Assembly (NCBI RefSeq): GCF_000611645.1
Contig: NW_014012982.1
Location: 1-22,314, forward strand
Length of the DNA: 22,314 nt
Reading direction: 5' to 3'
Source of the DNA: Monoraphidium neglectum
Taxonomy: Eukaryota; Chlorophyta; Chlorophyceae; Sphaeropleales; Selenastraceae
A program made the position numbers and the translations under genes. Numbering within the stretch: position 1 is the stretch's first letter; the number at the start of each line of letters is the position of its first letter. Positions 9,163 to 22,314 of the stretch are shown here, piece by piece. A model generated the notes under the pieces. That model was not told the DNA's origin. It did no database searches and worked only from the letters and a program-made list of their open reading frames with translations.

Positions 9163-9985
9163 CGCGTTGGATCCCCTGTACGGGCGGTGGCGATTTTGGA
9201 TCCTTCCTCGCAACCCAGATCGCTGATTAGATCGTCGCAATCGGGGCAAAGCGTCCTGTATCGAGCAGCTGTCCCTTGTTACCTGGTGATCGCAGCTGTC
9301 TGGCGTTCAGCGCTCCTTCAGGGCCGTGCGGCGCAGCGAATGGCTGGCCTGAGACCGATAGAATACGGTAGTGAGCGGCAGGTCACAGGTCCTCAGCGCC
9401 GCAATAATGCCAATATAGTTGTAATTGGTGTGCGCTGTGCCACGCAGCGGTGCTCTGTTGCCATCCTTGATTTGCCGAGGCGGTGGGGGGGTGTGAAATG
9501 GGCCAAGCTGGCGCCCAGGTTCCGCCCACGCTGACTCGAGACTTTGTAACCCATTCCTCAGCAATTGTTCACAAAACAGGTTTCATAGGTGCATTTTTGG
9601 CATTCTCCTTGATTCAACTTTACACGTTGCACCGCTGCGCCTGGCAGTCCTGACGCTGCCGATGCAAGCAAGGGCAGGCCGCTGTTGTTGGGACGGGCGC
9701 CGGTGCCCAATACGTGTCGGGGTTGACGGGTCCTTGAAGTCTCACAAATATCTGGTACACATTTACCTATTCACCCCTGCTGTGCTGTTGTGCACCTTGC
9801 AACTGTGTCTCACAGCACCTATTCTTGCAACGGCCGGCCTGCGGCCTACCTGCCATGCAGGATAATCGGTGTGTTGAGGGGTACCGGTGGAATGGACTCC
9901 AGTGGAGGGGAGGCTGCTGCTACAGCTGACTAGCCAAAAAGCCGAGGCCGCCGATGTTTTACAGCGGCAAAGAAAAAAGAACGCT

Positions 9986-10006
9986 CGCCGCGGCAAAGCC
10001 GCGGCG
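9986..10006. repeat. Perfect 9-bp hairpin, AAA loop
   Basis: CGCCGCGGC, AAA, then GCCGCGGCG: a perfect inverted repeat with a 3-nt loop. It is the first of the hairpin row. Confidence 0.9.
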
Positions 10007-10103
10007 GCCCACTGCAGCCAAAGCGCCCTGCCCCACAACCCCCTTTGAAAACTGGTGCAAACCGCGCGCGCTGCCAAAGGCCGGCGAGAAAGTGGTGTAA
10101 GGT

Positions 10104-10124
10104 GGGCGGCCTTCGCGGCCGCCC
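10104..10124. repeat. Perfect 8-bp hairpin, TTCGC loop
   Basis: GGGCGGCC, a 5-nt TTCGC loop, then GGCCGCCC: a perfect GC-only stem whose loop contains the very stable UUCG word if transcribed. Confidence 0.9.
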
Positions 10125-10149
10125 GGCGCACGGGCCCTCAAAGCGCTAC

Positions 10150-10171
10150 GCGCCTGGGTGACGCCCAGCGC
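10150..10171. repeat. 8-bp hairpin with one bulge
   Basis: GCGC, a bulged C, TGGG, loop TGACG, then CCCAGCGC. The stem is eight pairs with a single unpaired base. Confidence 0.75.
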
Positions 10172-10263
10172 ACCTGTGTTTGTCAGCAGGTGGGCAAATT
10201 TATTGGGCCGGGTAGCTGACTAAACACCACTTGTGCTGCCAAGCACAAGGAAACGAAACTGGA

Positions 10264-10281
10264 GGGTGGCTGCTGCCACCC
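10264..10281. repeat. Perfect 7-bp hairpin, TGCT loop
   Basis: GGGTGGC, loop TGCT, then GCCACCC form a perfect inverted repeat. Confidence 0.85.
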
Positions 10282-10301
10282 CAGAAGAGCCAACGGCGAA
10301 G

Positions 10302-10326
10302 GGCAGCTGGTGGGGCACCAGCTGCC
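10302..10326. repeat. Perfect 11-bp hairpin, GGG loop
   Basis: GGCAGCTGGTG, loop GGG, then CACCAGCTGCC form a perfect 11-bp inverted repeat with a 3-nt loop. Confidence 0.95.
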
Positions 10327-10331
10327 TGGCA

Positions 10332-10367
10332 GGTGCTGCTCGGGTTGCCTGCTCTCCGAGCAGCACC
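10332..10367. repeat. Perfect 12-bp hairpin, 12-nt loop
   Basis: GGTGCTGCTCGG, a 12-nt loop, then CCGAGCAGCACC form a perfect 12-bp inverted repeat starting five bases after the previous hairpin. A smaller one (CGCC-TTC-GGCG) follows at 10404-10414. Confidence 0.95.
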
Positions 10368-12269
10368 GTGGCCTTGGCTGCTAGCCAGCTGCCGCAGCAG
10401 CAACGCCTTCGGCGCCCCTCCTCTGAAGCCTAGCCACTGCACTAACCTTCGGAACGTGCAGTGCCTCCACTACGAACGGGGATACCCCAATCGCTTGAAG
10501 CATCATGCTGCTTGCCACATCTGCTGGGTGTGGCTCTCATGGTGATTGGCCACTCCAGGCACCTACAAGGTGACAAAATTCTCGTTGCTGCTTACATGTC
10601 ACAACAGGGGTGACAAATTTACATGGTAGTTGGCGTGATACTCAAGCTGTACCGCGACGTCGAACGCGCGGCTCTGCGCCACCGCTCAATGAAACCATGT
10701 CAAAGGCAAGAGCTCTCGCGACTTGCAGGTGATGCTAACAGCCAGTGGAGCCCATGTGATGTGTACGTTTTTGCAGTGCCACTTTTGTTAGCATGACGTG
10801 GTTTCAACACACCCTCACCACGCACGCCTGGAGGCAGGCAGATACGCGCTGTGCGCACGTATGCGGGTGCCAAACGCGGGGAGGGCCATCCTTTTGGATG
10901 ACCAGGTGTCCACAGGATACTCCACATTATGTAAACGCGCCCATACATGCATACAGTAACACGGCACGAGCTGTCTGTTCAGCAGGGTGAGCGCAGCCTG
11001 GTGGCATTTCAGGTTGTACGTACGAGCGCGGGATGCAGAAGCGCAGGAGGCATACAGAGACGAGGGCAGCAGCCAGACGTCAATCGCGTGTGGGGGTGTT
11101 TTTCTGAAATATTGGAAGCTGTGTATGTGTGCCAGGTGGTTGTGGGTTTATCGGCCCAGGATGCGGGGTGCGCATGCAAGCTGTCGAAGCAAAGCGGCCT
11201 TGTCTTAAGTCGAATGATCGGCCCTTTACCCGCCAAAGTCAAAGTGAACACAAACAATCTTTGTCTATGGGCAGACGTCCGCCATGGATGCTGGACTCCG
11301 GGTGCTGCTGCTGCTGAGCTGCTGTGGACTGGCCACCCCAAATTAAGCCTGCTGATAAGGCAAACGTGCCTGGGTGCACGTGCAGTAGGTCGCAAATGAG
11401 ATGGGTGGTGCGCGTATCAGCACAATTGGGCTCAAAACTTTCGCATTGCATAAGTCCACCGAGCCATTGCTTTTCTTTGCCAGAAGGTCAAAAACATGCC
11501 TGCCTGGTCAGAAGCAAGGTCTATGATACCGTAGCTGCACCAATGGTGATGCGGATAGCTCAGTGCAAGCATGAATCAATCATAGTAGATATCTTATGCA
11601 GCTTTCGTATCTGTATCATATACCATCCTGGCCTAGAATCAACGATAGAACGCAACATGGTTGGACCACGCTGCGGAGATCAGCATTTTGTCGCGGTACA
11701 GTAGTTTGATTTCTGTGACGATAATTGGATGAAGAAGAGGGTTGTGCCAACGGACTCCTATCCTGAGGTGGCGGCGCTTGGCCAGGCAAGGCCGGGCCTG
11801 TTGCTGCGGCAGGACGATGCAGCAAAGCAGCAGGGTCAAGTGCTGCGTGGCGCATGTGCTGCTGGCATGATGCGTGTACCGCTGGGATCCCCTCAGGTGG
11901 TCATCCTTGTACTGGGTAATCCTTCCTCATCACGAGAGCCCAAACATGCCCAACACGTAGCCTCTTCCGAGGGATGTCGCACTGGCGGCAGCAGCTGTGC
12001 TGCCATCACGCCGGCGCATTTCGCGGAGCGAGGACGGCAAGGGTTTGCGGCCTGGTGCGGGCCGCTCCGTTGAGAACTTTATCCCCCTGCGGTGAGGAAT
12101 CGCGGGCTCTGGCGCGCTCTTGACAGCTGCATCCAGCATCATCCCCCCTGCTTCGACCTCGCAAACATTACTATGCCCAGGCCCCTCGTCTCCCCCTCCC
12201 TCCCCCCGCCTGCCTTGCCTGCCCCGTGATGCAACCCTGCATTCCCACCCTTCACCACCTGCCACACTT

Positions 12270-15200
12270 ATGCGCAGCTACCCTGACCTGCGTGACCGGC
12301 TGGTAGAGGCTCACCCCACCCTGTTTCAGGATGCAGCTGTGCGCATGTCGTTCTACTACCTCGCGGAGCACCTGTCATTGCGCAACACGCTGAGGTAAGC
12401 AATGTACAGGACGGCATGATGGAACATGCCAGCACCACAGGCACAGGCAGAGTGCCCGAGGCAGAAAAACGCACTGCGTTCTCCCGGCCAGCCCGTGACA
12501 CAAACATGTGATGCTGCTCAGTGACCGGTCAGCTCGACCCTGCTGATCCTTACTCAATTCAACAGCTGCCAACCTCGTCCCTTCATGCGCGCAAGGCTGA
12601 CGCAAGCGTTCCGGCCTCTGGCCGAGCGCTACGCCTTTCTTGACCCGGACGTCACTGGTGACGGCGCAGCCCTGGACCTCACAGGCACAGGGTTGTCAAG
12701 GTGACTTCAAGGGTGACAGCATTCGCAGGGAGCGGACCACGTGACTTGTGAACAGGCAGGCCAAGTATTCTGGGTGACCTGTGAGGTAACACAAGCTGAG
12801 ATACAACGTCAGGCAGTGGCTGTGTGCAAGGCGCCCTTCCGCTCTTGGTCATGATGCCAAGCGCACACATATGCCGTCGCTTCCCCGCCCCCCTCGGGCC
12901 CCCCCTCCCGCACCCGGCCTGGTAGTGATGCGCGCGCCATCCTGGCGGAGGAGTTTGAGGCGGGGATGACACAACTGCTTCTTAAAGGCGGTTTTGAGGA
13001 GGTGGGAGGTGGTGCAGAGACCTGCAGTGCGAGTGCACCGGGGCGCATGTCCCAACGCTGCTCATAGAATGGTCTACGCAGGGCTGCACAGCATGTGTGT
13101 ATGCATTTGTGGGCATCTCTCCCCTGTCTCCTGATGCATGCGCATGCGCACGCATGTGCCTTTGCATGCACGCAGACGTACACACGTTTCAGCACGAATG
13201 CTGCTCTGCCGTCTTTGTCCACAGTTTGAGGAAGTTCAGCTGAAGGAGGCCCTCAACACCGTGGGTGTCAGCAACGGCCTGGCTGTGCGGCCGCCTGACC
13301 CGGCTTCAGTGCAATTCAAGATATTTGTGCGCGGCATGCGCATGCAAGAGGTGCGCAACCCCTTGACAGCTCGCGGTAGCACAGCTCTTACACCATGGCT
13401 TGTCATAAGCAACTCCCCTTGTCATGCAAATTTGGTTGTGTCTTGGAATTGTGCACATGTTCCACCCCTGATCTGGCCCGATCACCCACCTTGTGCACCT
13501 ATTAATAGGTGCAGTACCGGTCTTGGCGGACACTGTTCCTCGCACGCACAGCATGCGTGCCAGTGTTCGAGCGGCTGGCCATTGTTTTCCGTGCGCGCAG
13601 CACTATGGACGCCCTGACACCGAGCAGCGATGATGCCGGCGCCAGCTGGTTCAAGCGCACTTTCATGTATCCCCTGCAGTTTCGGGTAATCAAGGTGTGT
13701 CCTCATGTGTCTTCAGGGGCGCGGCTGCTTTTCTTTCCAAGCAACGGTTCAAAGCAAAACAAGCGCAGCATGCCTGGACTGCAAGCTCAACCAGACGTGG
13801 CTGGCCAGCAAAGGGTCCGCCACTGCCATCCCCCACTCCTCGCTCCCAGGTGGCTGAGGCGAGCCTTTTGCCCAATCGGCTTCACATAAAGCTTTTCAGG
13901 GTGCGTCGACCGCACCCAGCCACTTGCGTTTGTAAAACAGACGTGCCACAAAAGCAACAGTTGGACATCAGAACGAGATTTGGCAAAGGCAGCTGTGACT
14001 ATGGTCTTCGTACAGGGGTTTAGGGTTTCTAGCTTCATCTATCGACCACCCATTTAGCTCCATCTATCGACCACCCAGCAACACCCCACATGTTGCATGG
14101 CCTGCCCCTGCTCACGGTGCTCTTACGCCTCCACCTCATCAGGACATTGAGGTATCGGACGTTGACATGCTGCTGCCAGGTGGGTGTGCACCCGTTTTCA
14201 TCTTGACAGCATTTTTCATGGCCGGCTGGAGGCTAAGTGAGCATTAGCCCTGCCCCCACGTCTGAAGACTAGTGTTGCATTATGGAAATAAGAAAACCTT
14301 CACCAAAAGCCTATTGCCATTCTAGATTTGGATATCCACCTCCTGGGGCAACTTCCTACCTGCGGCATGCAGGCAGCGTGGCCAAGTTCTCCTGGTGGGA
14401 CTGGCTCCTCATCGCGGCCCCGATTCTACTTGGACTGGTTTCGGCCGTCACCAAGGCTGTACATGGCTCTCTCAATTTTGACACGCTTCAAAACATCATC
14501 AGCAGTGTGATGCTGGTCATCCTGCCAGGCACGGTGAGCCGGTGCCTGCAGGGTGGCCAGTGTCATCAGGCGTACGTACCGCCCTGCCCAGTATTGTGGC
14601 TATACGATTGACTTGCATGGCCATACTTGTATGTCATCATGATGGCCGTTTGGAAACATAACCAGCACGCACGGCTGCTTTCACCGCTTGCCTCAGGAGT
14701 CCTGCTTTGCGCGCCAGCGGACGCCTTGACTATGCTTGCCAATCTTCCGCCCATCCGTCCTTGCAGTGGGCCTTGCGTGCCTACTTGGCTGTGGCTGAGA
14801 AGCAGCAAGTGTACACGGCTCATCTGAACAAAGTCATTCTGTTGGTGCGCACCACGGGACGGGGCGTGACAGGAGAATGTGTTGGCTTTCTTATGAATGC
14901 TAGTGTCACTTACATATGGGACCGGCCTTTCCATCAGCCCGCCGTGTGTGGAGGATCTTACACTCACTGGTGCATCTTTCCTGTGCCTCATGTCAAACTG
15001 AGTAGCATAACCTCAACAACAACAGCGGGGTCATCAGCCAAAGCCTGGAGGAGGCAAGAGAGCAGGTGCGGTGGTAGAAAGCATCCTGCATAATGATGCA
15101 CTCAAGAATGAACAGTAAATGGTACTTATTTGCACGGTGGGCGAGCTGCTGTGTGTGGCATAGCATCAGGTGGTGCTTAGGGCGTGGCCACTCACATCCC

Positions 15201-16151
15201 TGCTCAACACACAATGGCAGGAGGACGTGGAAGCGCTTCTGGCCTACTTCTTCTTGTGGCGCGGGCAGCTCAGCCCCCTACCCATGCAGCAGCAGGACCT
15301 TGACCGCGCTGTAGAGACCTGGGTCAACCGACTTGTGAGGGGTGCGCACGATGTTGATGCGGAGCCAAAACACAGCTCCAGCGCCAGTCAAGGAACAGGC
15401 ATGATTCATCAGAGACACCCAGATTCGCAGTGTTGGAGGCAGCAAGAACAAATGTACATTGATTTTCAGGTGAGATATTGGGTCTTGTGCATGATATATA
15501 TGCAAGATGCTGTCGCTTCTAATTTACTGCGACCAAGGATTTGTCCAGCTGCGAGCAGCTTTATTGCTTAGGATCAATCTTGCTCATTCATGCGCAAATC
15601 TTCCTGCTCCGCAGGTTCATGATGCTGTTGAGAAGTTGGTGGCACTGGGCATCGTCAAGGAGACAATAGATCCCTCCAGTGGCGCCCACTGCCTCACGGC
15701 CAGCAGCCTGGACGAGGCGCTTGCAGCGGCACAAGTGGGCAATGTCTCCACGTGGCCGCTGCCGCGCACTGCCGTTGGCAGCGCGCGGCAAGGCCTGAGG
15801 GACGGCCACATCAGCGAGGCCTTGGGTAAGGGCACAGTAGCGGCAGATGGGGTGGCAGAGGGGCTGCACCCAGCCATTGGAGGGCTGTACTTGTCCCCTG
15901 TGGCGTCAGCAAAGCAAGCAGCAGCGAATCGGGCGGCGGCCGCAGCAACAGTACCCAGGTGTGGCTCCGGCACGCCCTCTAGCAGCAACACCGGGTGTCA
16001 AAGAGGCAATGAGAAACATCTGCTGGTATTGCATGCGGTGGCAGGGTGGGACTCTGCGCAGGGTGGTGAAGGTCTGGCGGTGCAGCGCGAGGGTGCAACC
16101 CTTGCAAAAGAGCTGGCCGGCTACGTAACAACACAAGTTGGTGGCTTTTGA
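12270..16151 (+). CDS. DUF3754 / TMEM143-like membrane protein
   Basis: Member of the DUF3754 family (TMEM143 in animals, related proteins in plants), usually linked to organelle membranes; no biochemical activity is established. Twelve exons: 12270-12394, 12566-12700, 12926-13001, 13225-13350, 13509-13694, 14143-14179, 14373-14533, 14767-14844, 15006-15065, 15221-15334, 15443-15469 and 15615-16151, totalling 1662 nt (553 aa), with all phases consistent. Family marks in order: VQYRSWRTLF, a short acidic DIEVSDVDMLLPG, a membrane segment at about 236-257 (WWDWLLIAAPILLGLVSAV), a second hydrophobic stretch at about 268-282, the conserved NLNNNSGVIS, EDVEALLAYFFLW, and VHDAVEKLVALGIV resembling a small winged-helix end. 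One exon is only 27 nt. The tail beyond about residue 415 is Ala/Gly-rich and unconserved. The ATG at 12270 is the first in frame, but the frame is open back to 12096 and no targeting peptide was found, so 5' exons may be missing. Confidence 0.8.
13135..13159. repeat. 25-nt strictly alternating purine-pyrimidine tract
   Basis: Unbroken alternation made of TG, CA, CG and GC steps lies in the DUF3754 intron upstream of the exon starting at 13225. It is a Z-DNA-prone composition similar to the tracts in the helicase intron. Confidence 0.7.
14030..14077. repeat. 25-bp intronic tandem duplication
   Basis: Two copies of a 23-bp core (14030-14052 and 14055-14077), offset by 25 bp, share the word CATCTATCGACCACCCA and differ at one position. 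They lie in the intron before the exon starting at 14143 and just after a single TTTAGGG word at 14019-14025. Confidence 0.8.
15443..15469 (+). other. 27-nt microexon of the DUF3754 gene
   Basis: The nine codons read QEQMYIDFQ and join WVNRL of the exon before to VHDAVEKL of the exon after, all in phase 0. Related proteins have a comparable short linker with DF before the C-terminal helical domain. The acceptor is GGCAG; an in-frame acceptor 12 nt upstream would add CWRQ. Confidence 0.65.
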
Positions 16152-16316
16152 TAGTCATTCTTGATGGACATGCGTCGCCATGCCAGGAGCTTGTGGCATC
16201 TCAAGGTGTGTGCATCATGCATCTGTTTATGGCTGTTTGTATCAGCAAAGGGCACAACCCCAGGCACTGATGTTGTGATTTTTGTGTGACATCTTAGTGA
16301 TATATGAATGCCCATT

Positions 16317-16321
16317 TGTAA
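16317..16321 (+). promoter_or_regulatory. Candidate TGTAA poly(A) signal, DUF3754 gene
   Basis: TGTAA in sense orientation about 165 nt after the stop codon, the usual chlorophyte polyadenylation word at a plausible distance. Confidence 0.5.
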
Positions 16322-16332
16322 AACAGATCCAA

Positions 16333-16355
16333 TTACAGTATTCTCACGTATTACA
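16333..16355 (-). promoter_or_regulatory. Two candidate TGTAA poly(A) signals, AP2 gene
   Basis: On the minus strand TGTAA occurs at 16355-16351 and again at 16337-16333, about 520 nt beyond the AP2 gene stop. They face the plus-strand signal at 16317-16321. Confidence 0.4.
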
Positions 16356-16873
16356 GGAACATCTCAGCCGCGCTGCTCTTGAAAGGGGGACTCACAGCCA
16401 TGAATACTAGTTGAGTCACAGGACGTCACAGAGGTATGCATGCTAGGTGGCATGCAGAACGTGTGCAAGCAGTGGCAGCCAGCAACCCAGGAGTAATGCT
16501 GCAGAAATGCCTGGGTGAACGGACTATGCATCCCCTTTATACTTGGCCAGAATAAGAGCAGCCATTCAACCTGGCGCTTGCAAAAGGGGCAACCCAGCTG
16601 CAGCATACAAAACACAACACAGAGTAATGTTCGATGCGCGCGCGCAAAATGCAGCGGATGAGATTGAGCAGCAGACCCAGATGCTTGACGTCAACCAGCC
16701 TGGAGTACCGCAGGTACCTGCCTGTTTTTGGTACATATTCACGGTAATATGGCCCCATAGATCACCCAGACAACAACCTGAAAAGTGCTTGGCATCAACG
16801 TGCAGCAGCAGCCAGCAGGGTGTCACACTCTTGAAACCCCCACAGGCCGCGCATGGTAGCGATCCAACGTTCC

Positions 16874-21556
<4,683 letters not shown>

Positions 21557-22205
21557 TCGGGCCTGTCAGGTTACCATTGAGCGTGAGATGCGAGAGCCAC
21601 GGTCAGCCCCTTGCCTCGGGAGCACGCCAGGTAAGGGCAGGTCGCTTGACGGCCCGCCAGCACTTCGAGCCCGGTACAGCACCTGAAATTATTGGAAGCT
21701 TGTTGAGCGTCCCGTATCCTTAACCGGATCTGCGTCACTGGGGGCCAAACCCACAAGTCGGCACAGCAGGGGGAAGTTCGAGGCAAGATCGACGATAATC
21801 CCTCATATCGGGCGCCCGAGCATCTGCATGGGGTGGTACAGACCGCTTTCAGATATCTGCATCAACGGCAACGCCAGTGAACATGGGCAGACCGCAGGAA
21901 GCTGATGGGTGTACCCTCCGAGGCACCATCATAAAAAAAGGCCTTGCACACATCAATGCGCACACACGCCGACCAAGCAGTGCGTATAGACAGACGGCAC
22001 AGTGATATGATTTGAACTTAATGCCGCCCAGGCATCCACACGTGCAGGTCTTGCAATAGCCACACCTCTAAAGGGTCATTTCGAAGTGAACACACCTTAG
22101 GGTCGCCGTCACTAACGCACCCCCCCTCCTTCGTTGCAAAAATCGGTGAGCTGGCCTCATGAGCTTGCCCCAGCTCGGCTGTTGGATCTTTCTTTGAAGG
22201 CTGTA
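21557..22205. other. AP2 gene upstream region
   Basis: This is the 5' side of the minus-strand AP2 gene and should contain its promoter. I see no gene and no clear TATA box or other site that I can defend. Confidence 0.5.
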
Positions 22206-22314
22206 CAGTGCTCCCTCGCTACAGCGAACCCCGCCATAGCGAAAACCCTGCCTACAGCGAACGCCGCCGCTACCCCCGATCGCTCGCCACACAAATTCAC
22301 CCCGCCACAGCGAA
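22206..22314. mobile_element. Partial DNA transposon end, CAGT/AGCGAA type
   Basis: Directly after a TA dinucleotide (22204-22205), the sequence begins CAGTGCTCCCTCGCTACAGC and continues with repeated TAYAGCGAA words at about 22220, 22235, 22252 and 22306. The order CAGT, CCCT, AGCGAAC matches the ends of the element at 568-1379. The element runs off the right edge, so its other end and any transposase are not seen. Confidence 0.5.

Larger units (their letters stand above)
9163..12269. other. 3.1-kb divergent intergenic region
   Basis: The GYF gene leaves to the left from 9162 and the DUF3754 gene leaves to the right from 12270, so both promoters should lie here. None of the short open frames shows a family motif or a convincing exon chain. 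The left third holds a row of perfect short hairpins (9986-10414). The stretch 11500-11720 is AT-richer but carries no recognisable element. Unrecognised 5' exons of the DUF3754 gene could lie in 11730-12269. Confidence 0.55.
16152..16873. other. Convergent 3' intergenic region
   Basis: The DUF3754 gene ends at 16151 reading right and the AP2 gene ends at 16874 reading left. No gene is seen between them. Candidate poly(A) words for both genes lie within 40 bp of each other at 16317-16355. Confidence 0.6.

Noticed and set aside
8281..9534. Plus-strand open frame of about 417 codons
   Set aside because: Antisense to GYF exon 1 and its upstream region; its Leu run is the CTG repeat read in another frame, and no family features are visible.
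11551..11625. tRNA-like start GCGGATAGCTCAGT
   Set aside because: The A-box resemblance is not followed by an anticodon arm or a GGTTCRANTCC B-box, and no acceptor stem closes.
11729..12073. Open frame that might be a first exon of the DUF3754 gene
   Set aside because: No targeting peptide, no family resemblance and no junction that clearly joins it to 12270; kept only as a possibility.
14282..14372. Upstream extension of the DUF3754 frame with an ATG at 14282
   Set aside because: The acceptor at 14371-14372 joins in phase to the preceding exon and preserves family sequence, so this part is intron.
22068..22292. Minus-strand frame of 74 codons at the right edge
   Set aside because: It consists mostly of the AGCGAA-type transposon end and shows no protein features.

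Overview
This window looks like nuclear DNA of a chlorophyte green alga. It is GC-rich. The genes are broken by many short introns, often with GTG-type donors, and the proteins carry long Gln/Ala tracts from CAG/CTG repeats. TGTAA-type polyadenylation motifs follow several genes, and a degenerate plant-type telomeric array (CCCTAAA units) lies near the left edge. That telomere type argues against Chlamydomonas, which uses TTTTAGGG, and fits other chlorophytes. The species cannot be fixed from the sequence alone. No prokaryotic operons, rRNA, convincing tRNA or CRISPR arrays were seen.

Layout, left to right. Positions 1-567 hold the telomere-like repeats and TGACGTCA palindromes. Positions 568-1379 are a short DNA transposon with 25-bp terminal inverted repeats and a gene-like open frame inside. 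Positions 1587-5575 (minus) encode a nine-exon DEAD-box RNA helicase resembling plastid RH58, with a transit-peptide-like start and a UVR motif. Positions 6483-9162 (minus) encode a two-exon GYF-domain protein with a prion-like N-terminus and an RGG-rich C-terminal part. Positions 9163-12269 show no gene but hold a row of perfect short hairpins. Positions 12270-16151 (plus) encode a twelve-exon DUF3754/TMEM143-like membrane protein. Positions 16874-21556 (minus) encode an eight-exon AP2-type transcription factor with two AP2 domains and two long polyglutamine tracts. The last ~110 bases look like the end of a second DNA transposon related to the first.

Exon models were built by hand from GT-AG boundaries, reading phase and family similarity. 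In all four genes the exon lengths sum to a multiple of three, which supports the models. The least certain points are the 5' ends of the DUF3754 and helicase genes, and the acceptor of the last AP2 exon, where two AGs 20 nt apart give very different proteins. The genes share no obvious pathway. The helicase and GYF proteins are both likely RNA-related, the AP2 protein is a nuclear regulator and the DUF3754 protein is probably organellar. Nothing suggests a coordinated gene cluster. The most unusual items are the duplicated splice acceptor, the two-way acceptor before the polyQ exon, the UVR-helicase fusion, the hairpin cluster and the transposon with a gene-like insert.
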